A DNA stretch of 64,000 bases from Microbacterium sp. TPD7012 (GTDB lineage: Bacteria > Actinomycetota > Actinomycetes > Actinomycetales > Microbacteriaceae). Under the pieces are notes generated by a model that worked only from the letters and a program-made list of their open reading frames with translations, was not told the origin of the DNA and did not search any database. Positions 17,281 through 25,090 of this stretch are shown one piece after another. The stretch covers positions 685 to 64,684 of the forward strand of contig NZ_QDFV01000003.1 in the NCBI RefSeq assembly GCF_003075395.1, given 5' to 3'. Numbering within the stretch: the stretch's first letter is position 1; each line of letters starts with the position of its first letter. The translations under genes and the position numbers were made by a program.

Positions 17281-18465
17281 ATGCGAGTCGAGATGATCAC
17301 CAAGGAATACCCGCCGGAGATCTATGGCGGGGCCGGTGTGCACGTCGCCGAGCTCGTCACCGCCCTGCGGAAGAGCATCGACGTGCGCGTCCGCGCATTC
17401 GGCGCACCGCGCGATGAGGAGGGGACTTTCGCCTATCAGCCGCCCGCGGAGCTCGCCGGGGCGAACGGGGCGCTCCAGACGCTCGGCACCGACCTCGAGA
17501 TCGTCTCGGCGATCGCCGACGCCGACGTGGTGCACAGCCACACCTGGTACGCGAACTTCGCGGGACACCTGGCATCGCAACTGCACGGGATCCCGCACGT
17601 GCTCACCGCGCACAGCCTCGAGCCGCTGCGTCCGTGGAAGGCCGAGCAGCTCGGCGGCGGCTACGCCGTGTCCAGCGGCATCGAGAAGCTCGCATACGAG
17701 AACGCCGCCGCGGTGATCGCCGTCAGCGCGGGGATGCGCGCCGACATCCTGCGCAGCTACCCGCAGGTCGATCCGGCCAAGGTGCGGGTGATCCACAACG
17801 GGATCGACGTCGAGCGCTGGCGTCCGGTGCACGATGCCGCGTTCCTCGAGTCGATCGGGATGGATCCCGATCGGCCGTCCGTCGTCTTCGTCGGTCGGAT
17901 CACGCGGCAGAAGGGACTCCCGTATCTCCTCCAGGCAGCGCGGCTGCTGCCGCCGGAGGTGCAGCTCGTGCTGTGCGCGGGCGCCCCGGACACCCCCGAG
18001 ATCATGGCCGAGGTGCAGGAGGGCGTCCGCCTGCTGCAGCAGAGCAGGGACGGCGTGATCTGGATCGAGCGGATGCTGCCGCGCGACGAGCTGTCCGCGA
18101 TCCTGACGGCCGCCACGACGTTCGTCTGCCCCTCCGTGTACGAGCCCCTCGGGATCGTGAACCTCGAGGCCATGGCCTGCGGCGCCGCTGTCGTCGGCAC
18201 GGCGACCGGCGGCATCCCGGAGGTCGTCGCCGACGGCGTGACCGGACGGCTCGTGCCCATCGAGCAGCTGCAGGACGGCACGGGGACGCCGGTCGATCCG
18301 GAGCGCTACATCGCCGATCTCGCGGCCGTGCTCACCGAGGTCGCGGTGGATCCGGAGCGTGCGCGCGAGTACGGCGCTGCCGGACGCGAACGCGCCAGGA
18401 GCGACTTCAGCTGGGGCGCGATCGCCGACACCACCCGCGCGCTCTACGCGGAGCTCCTCACCTGA
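17281..18465 (+). CDS. glgA: Glycogen synthase / maltose-1-P synthase (GT4)
   Basis: A 394-residue GT4 glycosyltransferase with the N-terminal glycine loop EIYGGAGVHV, a DVVHSHTWYA motif, and the C-terminal FVGRITRQKG and E-x7-E-type CPSVYEPLGIVNLEA. The short actinobacterial type beside glgC corresponds to Rv1212c of Mycobacterium, called GlgA or GlgM (ADP-glucose-dependent maltose-1-phosphate synthase). Which acceptor it uses cannot be decided here. Probably leaderless. Confidence 0.9.
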   Translation: MRVEMITKEYPPEIYGGAGVHVAELVTALRKSIDVRVRAFGAPRDEEGTFAYQPPAELAGANGALQTLGTDLEIVSAIADADVVHSHTWYANFAGHLASQLHGIPHVLTAHSLEPLRPWKAEQLGGGYAVSSGIEKLAYENAAAVIAVSAGMRADILRSYPQVDPAKVRVIHNGIDVERWRPVHDAAFLESIGMDPDRPSVVFVGRITRQKGLPYLLQAARLLPPEVQLVLCAGAPDTPEIMAEVQEGVRLLQQSRDGVIWIERMLPRDELSAILTAATTFVCPSVYEPLGIVNLEAMACGAAVVGTATGGIPEVVADGVTGRLVPIEQLQDGTGTPVDPERYIADLAAVLTEVAVDPERAREYGAAGRERARSDFSWGAIADTTRALYAELLT

Positions 18466-18482
18466 GCCGATAGGCTTGGTGC

Positions 18483-19268
18483 ATGCCGAGCGCTCTGGAA
18501 TTCACCGACGTCGTCGTGCGCCGTGAGGGACGCAACATCATCGATCACGTGACCTGGGAGGTCGCCGACGACCAGCGATGGGTGATCCTCGGCCCGAACG
18601 GCGCGGGCAAGACGACGCTGCTCCAACTGGCCGACACGCTGATGCACCCGACCTCGGGCACGGTCACCGTCCTCGGGGAGACCCTGGGGCGCACCGATGT
18701 GTTCGAGGTGCGCCCGCGCATCGGGTTCGCGTCGTCCGCGATGGCCAAGCGGGTCCCGCGCGACGAGACCGTGCTCAACACCGTCCTCACCGCCGCGTAC
18801 TCGGTGCTCGGACGCTGGAACGAGAACTACGAGGACATCGATGAGCGCCGCGCGCTGCGCGTGCTCGGCGACTGGCGCCTCGCCCACCTCGCGGAGCGCA
18901 CCTTCGGCACGCTGAGCGACGGCGAGCAGAAGCGCGTGCAGATCGCTCGGGCGGTGATGACCGACCCGGAGCTGCTGCTGCTCGACGAGCCGACCGCGTC
19001 GCTCGACCTCGGCTCCCGCGAAGAGCTGCTGGCGCTGCTCAGCGGCTATGCGTCGTCGCCGACGACACCGGCGATGCTCATGGTCACGCACCACGTGGAG
19101 GAGATCCCGGTCGGATTCACGCATGTGCTGCTGATCCGCGACGGCGCCGTCGTCGCCGCGGGGCCGATCGCCGAGACGCTCACGGCCGAGACGCTCGGCG
19201 ACACCTTCGGGATGCCGATCGTGCTGACCAGCGACGAGGGTCGGTACGCCGCGCGCGCCGCGGCCTGA
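18483..19268 (+). CDS. ABC transporter ATP-binding protein
   Basis: A 261-residue single ABC domain: Walker A GPNGAGKTTL, signature LSDGEQKR (second position Asp instead of Gly), Walker B LLLDEPTASLD, switch His in MVTHHVEE. No membrane partner gene is adjacent, so it may work with a distant permease or as a ModF/YlmA-like soluble ATPase. TAGGCT precedes the ATG by six bases. It follows glgA by 17 bases but has its own promoter. Confidence 0.85.
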   Translation: MPSALEFTDVVVRREGRNIIDHVTWEVADDQRWVILGPNGAGKTTLLQLADTLMHPTSGTVTVLGETLGRTDVFEVRPRIGFASSAMAKRVPRDETVLNTVLTAAYSVLGRWNENYEDIDERRALRVLGDWRLAHLAERTFGTLSDGEQKRVQIARAVMTDPELLLLDEPTASLDLGSREELLALLSGYASSPTTPAMLMVTHHVEEIPVGFTHVLLIRDGAVVAAGPIAETLTAETLGDTFGMPIVLTSDEGRYAARAAA

Positions 19269-19275
19269 TCCTGAT

Positions 19276-19295
19276 TACTGAGCTTCGTCGAAGTA
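19276..19295. repeat. Short dispersed intergenic repeat, copy 1
   Basis: TACTGAGCTTCGTCGAAGTA is a variant of the GAGC-t-TCGAAG element that also occurs at 24270-24288. The outer arms TACT/AGTA are complementary. It lies between the ABC ATPase gene and rpmE2, overlapping where the L31 promoter -35 would be. Confidence 0.5.
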
Positions 19296-19299
19296 CTGA

Positions 19300-19379
19300 T
19301 AGAATCGACCCTTGGTGCTCTCCGCGCCGCAGACTTCCCTCGTCCCTGGCACAATCCAGGGCAGCAACTAAGGAATCCC
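19300..19379 (+). promoter_or_regulatory. L31 promoter -10 and structured 5' leader
   Basis: TAGAAT (19300-19305) predicts transcription from about 19312, leaving a leader of roughly 68 bases. It contains the hairpin CCCTGG-N6-CCAGGG (19344-19361) just upstream of the ribosome-binding site AAGGAA. L31 leader RNAs are a described class in actinobacteria and other phyla, so this may be autoregulatory. No Zur-like palindrome is evident. Confidence 0.55.
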
Positions 19380-19637
19380 ATGAAGACTGACATTCACCCC
19401 GAGTACAAGGCTGTCGTGTTCCGCGACCTCGGCTCGGGCGAGACCTTCCTCACCCGCTCCACCGTGTCGAGCGACAAGACGATCGAGCTGGACGGCGTGG
19501 AGTACCCCGTCATCGACGTCGAGATCTCCTCGGCATCGCACCCGTTCTACACGGGCAAGCAGCGCATCATGGACTCGGCCGGTCGCGTCGAGAAGTTCAA
19601 CCAGCGCTTCAAGGGCTTCGGCGGCTCGTCCAAGTAA
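19380..19637 (+). CDS. rpmE2: 50S ribosomal protein L31 type B
   Basis: An 85-residue L31 of the type B (zinc-free) class: [16 protein letters not shown] opening, no CxxC zinc pairs, and the conserved HPFYTGKQ followed by RVEKFNQRF. It is a component of the large-subunit central protuberance. The ATG follows AAGGAATCCC. It is monocistronic between a structured leader and a strong hairpin terminator. Confidence 0.96.
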   Translation: MKTDIHPEYKAVVFRDLGSGETFLTRSTVSSDKTIELDGVEYPVIDVEISSASHPFYTGKQRIMDSAGRVEKFNQRFKGFGGSSK

Positions 19638-19647
19638 GGACCTCTGC

Positions 19648-19687
19648 GACGAAGGCCCCGTGCTCCTCGGAGTGCGGGGCCTTCGTC
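19648..19687. terminator. Bidirectional hairpin after rpmE2
   Basis: A 13-base perfect stem (GACGAAGGCCCCG with its complement) encloses a 14-base loop. There is no U tract on either strand, as is usual in this window. It separates rpmE2 from the convergent small membrane protein gene. Confidence 0.8.
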
Positions 19688-19702
19688 ATGTCCGGGACGG
19701 TG

Positions 19703-19987
19703 TCAGATGTCGATGACGATGCGTCCGCGGTCGATCCTGCTCGGCGGGTCGCCGGGAGACGGCGCCGGTGCGGTCCGCTGCGTCTGCCGGTCCCGCTCCT
19801 GTCCGGCCTCGTGCGCCGATGGTGACCAGACGGCGTCGAAGGCACCGCCCAGGCCGCCGGCCGCGCTGTTCTCGTACTTCTCCTCGACGGGCTTGCGCGA
19901 GAACGTGTGCATCATGCCGATGACGAGCAGTACCGGGCCCAGAAGGAGCACGCCTGCCGCCGTCGCCCACCCCAGCACATCGCTCAT
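19703..19987 (-). CDS. Small single-TM membrane protein
   Basis: A 94-residue protein with one TM helix at residues 8-25 and a charged cytoplasmic tail that ends in RIDRGRIVIDI. No recognised domain. The ATG is supported by TATCCT six bases upstream (leaderless). Convergent with rpmE2. Function unknown. Confidence 0.75.
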   Translation of the reverse strand: MSDVLGWATAAGVLLLGPVLLVIGMMHTFSRKPVEEKYENSAAGGLGGAFDAVWSPSAHEAGQERDRQTQRTAPAPSPGDPPSRIDRGRIVIDI

Positions 19988-20043
19988 ACGACCAGGATAG
20001 GCAGGCGGTGTCGCGGCGGCATCCGTCTGCGGGAGGATAATCC

Positions 20044-21300
20044 TCAGCGGATGCGCCGCCCGTGGGCGAGGTCGATGAGGTGCGTCAGCACGGGCCCGGA
20101 ACGGAGCCCGTTGTGCTCGTGCTCGCTCGTGACCCAGAGCTCGACGCCGGGGAGCAGGCGGGCGGTCTCGAGCGAGAACTCCATCGGCACGTAGACGTCG
20201 TTGACGTAGACGGCGGCGGCGCCGGTGGCCCCGGAGGCCGAGATGGCATCTGCGTCGTAGATGCTCGGCCAGACGAAATCGGCGAGCTCGAGCGCGACAT
20301 CGCGCCACGGCTGGAACGCGGGGACGGTCTCGGTCCACTCCCGACGGATGTGCTCGCCCGTGAACAGGGTCGGATCCTCGCGGAAGTCGGTCGGCTCGGT
20401 CCGCTCCGCCGACCAGCGGGTGGCGTCTCCGTCGGCGTAGCTCGACTCATGGAACGCGAAGTACATCGGATTGCGCCCGTCGTACGGCATCGCGTGCATC
20501 AGGTCGTGGCGGAAGGCGTTGGACCGCGGATCGCGCTCCAGCAGGGACCACACGGTCTGCCAGCCGTCGTTCGTGCCGAGGGCGGAACCCAGCGAGCGCA
20601 GGCGCGAGCGCGAGACGACCTCGCCGTCGGGCAGGACGATGTCGCCGGCATCCGCTCGGTCGACCAGGCGGCGCATCGCGTCGCGGTGCTCAGGGAAGCG
20701 ACGGTAGTACCGCTCGGATGCCGCGCGCATCTTGTCGTAGCAGAGCGCGTAGACGTCGTCGGGGTGACGACCCACGGCGCTCAACCCTCCGGTGATGAAC
20801 ACCTGCTGCAGGGAGTCGGCATCGGTCGACAGGTACGCCAGCGTCGTGAAGCCGCCGAAGGACTGGCCGAGCACGCTCCAGTCCGCGGCTCCCAGGTGCT
20901 CGCGGAGCGCCTCGCAGTCGCGGACGATCGCGTCGGCGCGCAGGTGCGTGAGATGCTCGGCGACGGCCGAGGCGCCCCGAGCCAGATCGTCGTCGCCGAC
21001 CGGGGTGGATCGGCCGGTGCCGCGCTGATCGAGCAGGACCACGCGGTAGTGGGCGAGAGCCTCGTCCAGCCACGCGGGTGAGGCGGGGGAGTGGAACGGG
21101 CGCGGCGCCTCGTGACCCGGTCCGCCCTGGAGGAACACGAGGAACGGAAGTGTCTCGCCGCCCTCGCGCGACACGACGGCGGCGAACACGTCGATCGTCC
21201 GGTGATCGGTCGGGTCGCCCCAGACGAGGGGCACGGTGAGCGTGTGCTCCTCGACCGTCAGGTCCATCAGCCGGCGCGTCGTGGTCTTCGCGGTGGTCAT
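20044..21300 (-). CDS. S33-type peptidase / prolyl aminopeptidase-like hydrolase
   Basis: The 418-residue alpha/beta hydrolase resembles proline iminopeptidase-type S33 enzymes: oxyanion region FLQGGPGHEAPRP, VVLLDQRGTGRST, nucleophile elbow LGQSFGGFTT, an inserted cap domain, and catalytic His in TSEHEHNGLRSG near the C terminus. These release N-terminal residues from peptides in the cytoplasm. The ATG overlaps the stop of the upstream DUF262 gene by four bases, so it is translationally coupled to a putative defence nuclease, an unusual partnership. Confidence 0.85.
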   Translation of the reverse strand: MTTAKTTTRRLMDLTVEEHTLTVPLVWGDPTDHRTIDVFAAVVSREGGETLPFLVFLQGGPGHEAPRPFHSPASPAWLDEALAHYRVVLLDQRGTGRSTPVGDDDLARGASAVAEHLTHLRADAIVRDCEALREHLGAADWSVLGQSFGGFTTLAYLSTDADSLQQVFITGGLSAVGRHPDDVYALCYDKMRAASERYYRRFPEHRDAMRRLVDRADAGDIVLPDGEVVSRSRLRSLGSALGTNDGWQTVWSLLERDPRSNAFRHDLMHAMPYDGRNPMYFAFHESSYADGDATRWSAERTEPTDFREDPTLFTGEHIRREWTETVPAFQPWRDVALELADFVWPSIYDADAISASGATGAAAVYVNDVYVPMEFSLETARLLPGVELWVTSEHEHNGLRSGPVLTHLIDLAHGRRIR

Positions 21301-23303
21301 CACATCACATTCCCGATGTACGAGTACTTGACGAAGACCTCCGAGGCGATGCCGGACTCCTCCAGCACGCCCTGCACGGCGGTCATCATGTAGTTCGAAT
21401 CCCATCCCATGTAGAGGAAGTGGGTGTCGTCGAGGTCATCCCACTGTCCCTTCCATGCCATCTCGTCGTAGATGGGGCCGCCGTGGCTCGCGCAGTAGAC
21501 GAGGGCGGCGGCTCTGCTGTCGGTCCACGCGCGGCGGAACACGCGGTTGAAGAGGTACTTGACGTCGGGGACGTCCCAGCGCTCTCCGCGGTATTCGACG
21601 TAGTCGAACTCGCGCTCCCAGCCGGCAGGCCAGCCCCGACGGCGGACGGCGTCCAGGATCGGGGTCAGGCCGTCGTCGTCGATCTCCGGAAGCGCCGGGC
21701 GCGCCCAGATGCGCAGCAGGTCGGCGGTGAGGGAGACGGTGCGCTGCGTGATCGCCGCTGTGCCCCAGGAGGCCGTCTCGCCCACGGCCCGGGTGGCCGG
21801 CACCACGCTCCGTGCGTAGGCATCGACGCGCTTGATCGGATAGGAGGCGCCGAAGACACGCTCGGCCAGCGGCTGCTCGAGCAGGGTGAGGTTGCCGAGA
21901 GTGGGGGCGAGCGCGCGATGGCTGTTCTGCTCGTCTTCCGAGTACTCGCTCCACGGACGCCGTCCGTCACCCGACCAGGTGTCGCCGGGCACTGCGGGCG
22001 CGATGTGCTCCACGTCGAACCCGTCGATGTCGTCGACGCCCTCGAGGCGCCCGAGCACGTAGGCCGCATGCGGCAGCTCGCTGTACTTCAGCACGGCGCT
22101 CACCCGCTCGTCCGACGGCGTGATGCGGGCGAACGCGCGTGCGAGGGCATCGCGGCCCGCATCGCGCGCCCGGCACAGCCGCGCGATGAGACGCTCACCC
22201 GGCAGATTCACGAGCGTGCGGCGCAGGTGCATCGCCTGGATCCACTCCAACGTCTCGATGAGCTCAGCGCGATCGATGACGCCGCGCGCGTGGTCGCTGT
22301 ACGCGCTCATCACCAGCGGATAGGTCGAGCGGCCGAACGTGTTCACGGAGCGGAGCTGGCGGGCGATCTCCTCGTCCTTCTCCCGCGACGGATCGAGCAG
22401 GACTCCGTAGATCTCGGCGAAGTGCCGCCAGCTCTCGGCATCCGCCTGCAGGTGGGCGACGTCGACGCGGGGGAACGACCGGCGGAACGCGCTGTACACG
22501 CCGTGCTCGCCGTTCGCCGCCAGCTCGCGCCCCGTGGTCATCACGAGGTAGTGCCGCCAGAACGCCCCGATCGCCTCGCCGGTGTGGCGCTCGATCGGCA
22601 GCCAGAACCGGGCCTCCACATCGAGCTGCTCGGCGTGCGTCAGCCCCATGAGGATGTAGTTGTGGATGAGCTCGTGATCGCGCAGAGGCTCTCCGGTGGA
22701 GTTCAGGCTCTCGAAGATCTGCTGCGCGTTCGCCCGGGCGCCGAGCGTGATCGAGACGTGCTCGAGCTTCTGCAGTCCGCGCCAGATGCGGGGGGCCTCG
22801 TCGGCATGGATCTGACTGCGGAAGAAGGCGTAGTTGTCGTCGAAGCGGGACTCGCGATCGACGTCGTCGCGGCGGTCCAGCACCACCGACTCGTACAGGT
22901 CGGCCCAGGCGTCGTGCGGTCGCAGCTTCGTGCGTCCGGGCTCATCCGGTCGTACCAGCACGCGTTCGAGCTCCGCCGCCATCGTCGGGTCTCCGTCACG
23001 GACCGCGTGGTGCAGAGCGGCGACGAGCAGCATCAGCGTCGTGATGCGCTGCTGTCCGTCGATGAGGATGAGGTCGGAGCCGGGCTCCGGCCCGTCCTGT
23101 GCGGAGAGGATCGATCCGATGAAGTGCCGATGCTCGTCGTCTTCGCCGGCCACCGCACGGATATCGGAGAGAAGCCGCTCGCAGCCCCCGATGTCCCACC
23201 GGTACTGCCGCTGATACACCGGCACGACGATGCTCGTCGTCCCCGCGGCGAGCCACTCGATCGTGTTGACTGCTGTCGCCTCGACGTTTGTCGCACAGCT
23301 CAT
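21300..23303 (-). CDS. DUF262/DUF1524 protein (GmrSD-like)
   Basis: A 667-residue protein. The N-terminal DUF262 domain has VPVYQRQYRWD (residues 28-37) and the hallmark DGQQR (82-86), then the QIFESLNSTGEPL motif near 195. A DUF1524-type HNH region follows with EHIAP (H433) and LGNLTLLEQPLAERVFGASY, where the downstream Asn normally seen is absent. About 150 more residues follow. DUF262-DUF1524 proteins include type IV restriction GmrSD, which cleaves modified phage DNA using NTP. The ATG at 23303 is chosen; a GTG at 23336 is possible. The loss of the Asn leaves nuclease activity uncertain. Confidence 0.8.
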   Translation of the reverse strand: MSCATNVEATAVNTIEWLAAGTTSIVVPVYQRQYRWDIGGCERLLSDIRAVAGEDDEHRHFIGSILSAQDGPEPGSDLILIDGQQRITTLMLLVAALHHAVRDGDPTMAAELERVLVRPDEPGRTKLRPHDAWADLYESVVLDRRDDVDRESRFDDNYAFFRSQIHADEAPRIWRGLQKLEHVSITLGARANAQQIFESLNSTGEPLRDHELIHNYILMGLTHAEQLDVEARFWLPIERHTGEAIGAFWRHYLVMTTGRELAANGEHGVYSAFRRSFPRVDVAHLQADAESWRHFAEIYGVLLDPSREKDEEIARQLRSVNTFGRSTYPLVMSAYSDHARGVIDRAELIETLEWIQAMHLRRTLVNLPGERLIARLCRARDAGRDALARAFARITPSDERVSAVLKYSELPHAAYVLGRLEGVDDIDGFDVEHIAPAVPGDTWSGDGRRPWSEYSEDEQNSHRALAPTLGNLTLLEQPLAERVFGASYPIKRVDAYARSVVPATRAVGETASWGTAAITQRTVSLTADLLRIWARPALPEIDDDGLTPILDAVRRRGWPAGWEREFDYVEYRGERWDVPDVKYLFNRVFRRAWTDSRAAALVYCASHGGPIYDEMAWKGQWDDLDDTHFLYMGWDSNYMMTAVQGVLEESGIASEVFVKYSYIGNVM

Positions 23304-23413
23304 GCTGGTGTCTCGTCCTCCCGTTGCACAGGGCACCGAGGACTCGCCGGGCGCCCCCGTCAGTCTATTCGGTTATGCACGGCGGACCTCCGGGGAGCGC
23401 CCGCCGGTCGCTG

Positions 23414-23432
23414 TTAGGCTTGCCTTATCAGG
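23414..23432. promoter_or_regulatory. Iron-box-like (DtxR/IdeR) site
   Basis: TTAGGCTTGCCTTATC fits the actinobacterial DtxR/IdeR consensus (TTAGGTTAGSCTAACCTAA) at about 12 of the first 16 positions and has TTAGGC/GCCTTA arms. It also contains a TAGGCT hexamer usable as a -10 for the gene at 23480, so repressor and polymerase sites would overlap. Confidence 0.5.
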
Positions 23433-23479
23433 GCCTGTTAAAACGTGCTGGCCCCCGATGAAAGGATCTGACTCAGATC

Positions 23480-24253
23480 ATGGGATACATCAAGTCCGCT
23501 GCCCTCGAGGAAAAGGGATTCGTCGTCCTCGACAGCTACAACCAGGAGCTCGACCCCAAGGAATGGCTCGACATCGAGTACAACGACTGGAAGTCGTCCG
23601 GCGACACCCGGTTCGCCCCGCTCGCGAGCGCTTTCGGTGACATCGAATGCAACGGCTTCTGGAACCACAAGCCGCCGCGCACCGACAAGGACGGCGTCTG
23701 GATCGACTCGCAGACGGCCAAGGCGCCGAACCTGACGCGTCGCGCCCAGGAGCCGGGCGCCAACGTGGGGCGCTGCCGCGTCATCGAGCTGCAGCCCACG
23801 CCCTACGGCGACTGCCTCTACAACCTGCACCAGGACGACAACAACCGTCTGAACCCGGACGGGACCGGCTGGGTCGTCCGCGGGTTCTTCAACCTCACCG
23901 ACGACAAGGACAGCTACTTCGTCCTGCGCGAGAACCGCACCGACCCGAGCATCGAGTACCGCATCGCTCTGCCGGCGGGTGCCCAGCTCATCGTCGACAC
24001 CCAGCGCCTGTGGCACGCCGCCACGCACAACGGCGACGAGCCGCGCTACTGCCTGATCACGTCGTGGACCTCGGGCCCGGAGCTCGACGCCTACATCGAG
24101 AAGTACAACGGCACCGACGACGTCCCCAACTACGAGGTCGACCAGGAGACGCTCGAATTCGGCTACGCCGAGCAGGCCCGCAAGGACGCCGCTCGCGCCG
24201 CGTACTACGCGGCCAAGGGGCAGCAGGTCAAGCAGGCGATGAGCGAGGCGTAA
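23480..24253 (+). CDS. Putative 2OG-Fe(II) oxygenase-like protein
   Basis: A 257-residue protein that I do not recognise by family name. It has the facial-triad pattern of non-haem iron, 2-oxoglutarate-dependent enzymes: H117-x-D119 in NLHQDDNNR, then H179 in LWHAATHNG with R189 ten residues later, spaced as in such oxygenases. It is rich in Trp, Asn and Asp, with no signal peptide. AAAGGA lies 14 bases before the ATG. An iron-box-like site upstream fits an iron-linked role. Divergent from the DUF262 gene; ends at a strong terminator. Confidence 0.55.
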   Translation: MGYIKSAALEEKGFVVLDSYNQELDPKEWLDIEYNDWKSSGDTRFAPLASAFGDIECNGFWNHKPPRTDKDGVWIDSQTAKAPNLTRRAQEPGANVGRCRVIELQPTPYGDCLYNLHQDDNNRLNPDGTGWVVRGFFNLTDDKDSYFVLRENRTDPSIEYRIALPAGAQLIVDTQRLWHAATHNGDEPRYCLITSWTSGPELDAYIEKYNGTDDVPNYEVDQETLEFGYAEQARKDAARAAYYAAKGQQVKQAMSEA

Positions 24254-24269
24254 GCCGCCCATCCTGGGT

Positions 24270-24288
24270 CGCTGAGCCTGTCGAAGCG
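24270..24288. repeat. Short dispersed intergenic repeat, copy 2
   Basis: CGCTGAGCCTGTCGAAGCG, with complementary outer arms CGCT/AGCG. It shares the GAGC...GTCGAAG core with the copy at 19276-19295, where the arms have changed to TACT/AGTA but still pair. I recall similar intergenic elements as common in Microbacteriaceae genomes. Confidence 0.6.
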
Positions 24289-24290
24289 GG

Positions 24291-24321
24291 AAAGGCCCCG
24301 GTCGGAATGACCGGGGCCTTT
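24291..24321. terminator. Terminator after the oxygenase-like gene
   Basis: A perfect 13-base stem (AAAGGCCCCGGTC with its complement), loop GGAAT, ending in CCTTTCTG. It lies 37 bases after the stop of the upstream gene. Confidence 0.85.
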
Positions 24322-24360
24322 CTGTGCCCGAACTACATGCTTGTGATTTCGGCCCGACTG

Positions 24361-24394
24361 GGCGAGAATGGGCCCATAATCGCATATTCTCGCC
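24361..24394. promoter_or_regulatory. Inverted repeat over DUF3145 promoter region
   Basis: GGCGAGAAT (24361-24369) and ATTCTCGCC (24386-24394) form a 9-base inverted repeat around 16 bases that include CATAAT, a possible -10. It sits 56 bases before the DUF3145 start. It could be a regulator site or a hairpin. Confidence 0.5.
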
Positions 24395-24449
24395 ACTCTC
24401 GTGGGTTTCAGGTCGTTGGGGAAGACGCACCTGATGAAACGGAGAGATC

Positions 24450-24953
24450 ATGGCGACGGCCTACGCACGCGGAGTGGTTTTCGTCCACTCTGCGCCTCGC
24501 GCGCTCTGCCCGCACCTGGAATGGGCGGTAGGACGCGCCATCGGGCGCGCGGTCAACTTCGACTGGACCGAGCAGCCCGTGCTCGACGGTGCCCGTCGCG
24601 CCGAGTTCTACTGGGACGGACCTGTCGGCACCGGCGCCGCTCTCGCGACCGCGATCCGCGGTTGGGAGCATCTCCGCTTCGAGGTCACCGAGGATCCTAC
24701 TCCTCGCAGCGACGGCGGCCGCTGGCTGCACACCCCCGATCTCGGCATCCATTACGCGCAGACGGATGCCGCGGGCAACATCGTCATCGGTGAGGATCGC
24801 ATCCGCTACGCGATGGAGATCTCCGCAGGGAACGCGGTCGAGCTGCAGCGCGAACTGGACATCGCGCTCGGCTCGGCCTGGGACGAGGAGCTGGAGCCGT
24901 TCCGCCATGCCAGCGACGACGCGCGCGTCGTGTGGCTCCACAAGGTCGGCTGA
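24450..24953 (+). CDS. DUF3145 family protein
   Basis: A 167-residue actinobacterial DUF3145 protein, recognisable by ARGVVFVHSAPRALCPHLEW at the N terminus, FDWTEQP, and the C-terminal LEPFRHASDDARVVWLH. No TM segments or catalytic motif are visible. The family is conserved in actinobacteria and has no assigned function. The ATG follows a GGAGAGA ribosome-binding site. Monocistronic, with a hairpin downstream. Confidence 0.92.
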   Translation: MATAYARGVVFVHSAPRALCPHLEWAVGRAIGRAVNFDWTEQPVLDGARRAEFYWDGPVGTGAALATAIRGWEHLRFEVTEDPTPRSDGGRWLHTPDLGIHYAQTDAAGNIVIGEDRIRYAMEISAGNAVELQRELDIALGSAWDEELEPFRHASDDARVVWLHKVG

Positions 24954-25043
24954 CGCCGGCGAGAGACCTGGAGCGGGGGAGGCGTGAGTATCGGATGCCG
25001 GTGATCCGTCCCGGACGCTGAGAAGACGTATCCCCGCTTCACA

Positions 25044-25083
25044 TGACGAGGACCCCGCCCCGGAAGAGGCGGGGTCCTCGTCA
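25044..25083. terminator. Bidirectional terminator between DUF3145 and mocR
   Basis: A 16-base perfect stem (TGACGAGGACCCCGCC with its complement) and an 8-base loop CCGGAAGA. It ends eight bases before the stop codon of the convergent MocR-type gene. Confidence 0.85.
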
Positions 25084-25090
25084 CGCTGTG

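Noticed and set aside
19300..19340. Zur box before type B L31
   Set aside because: No palindrome resembling the actinobacterial Zur consensus could be seen.
20044..24253. Idea of a complete defence island around the DUF262 gene
   Set aside because: Neighbours are L31, DUF3145 and other core genes; no methylase, helicase, toxin pair, integrase or repeats were found.
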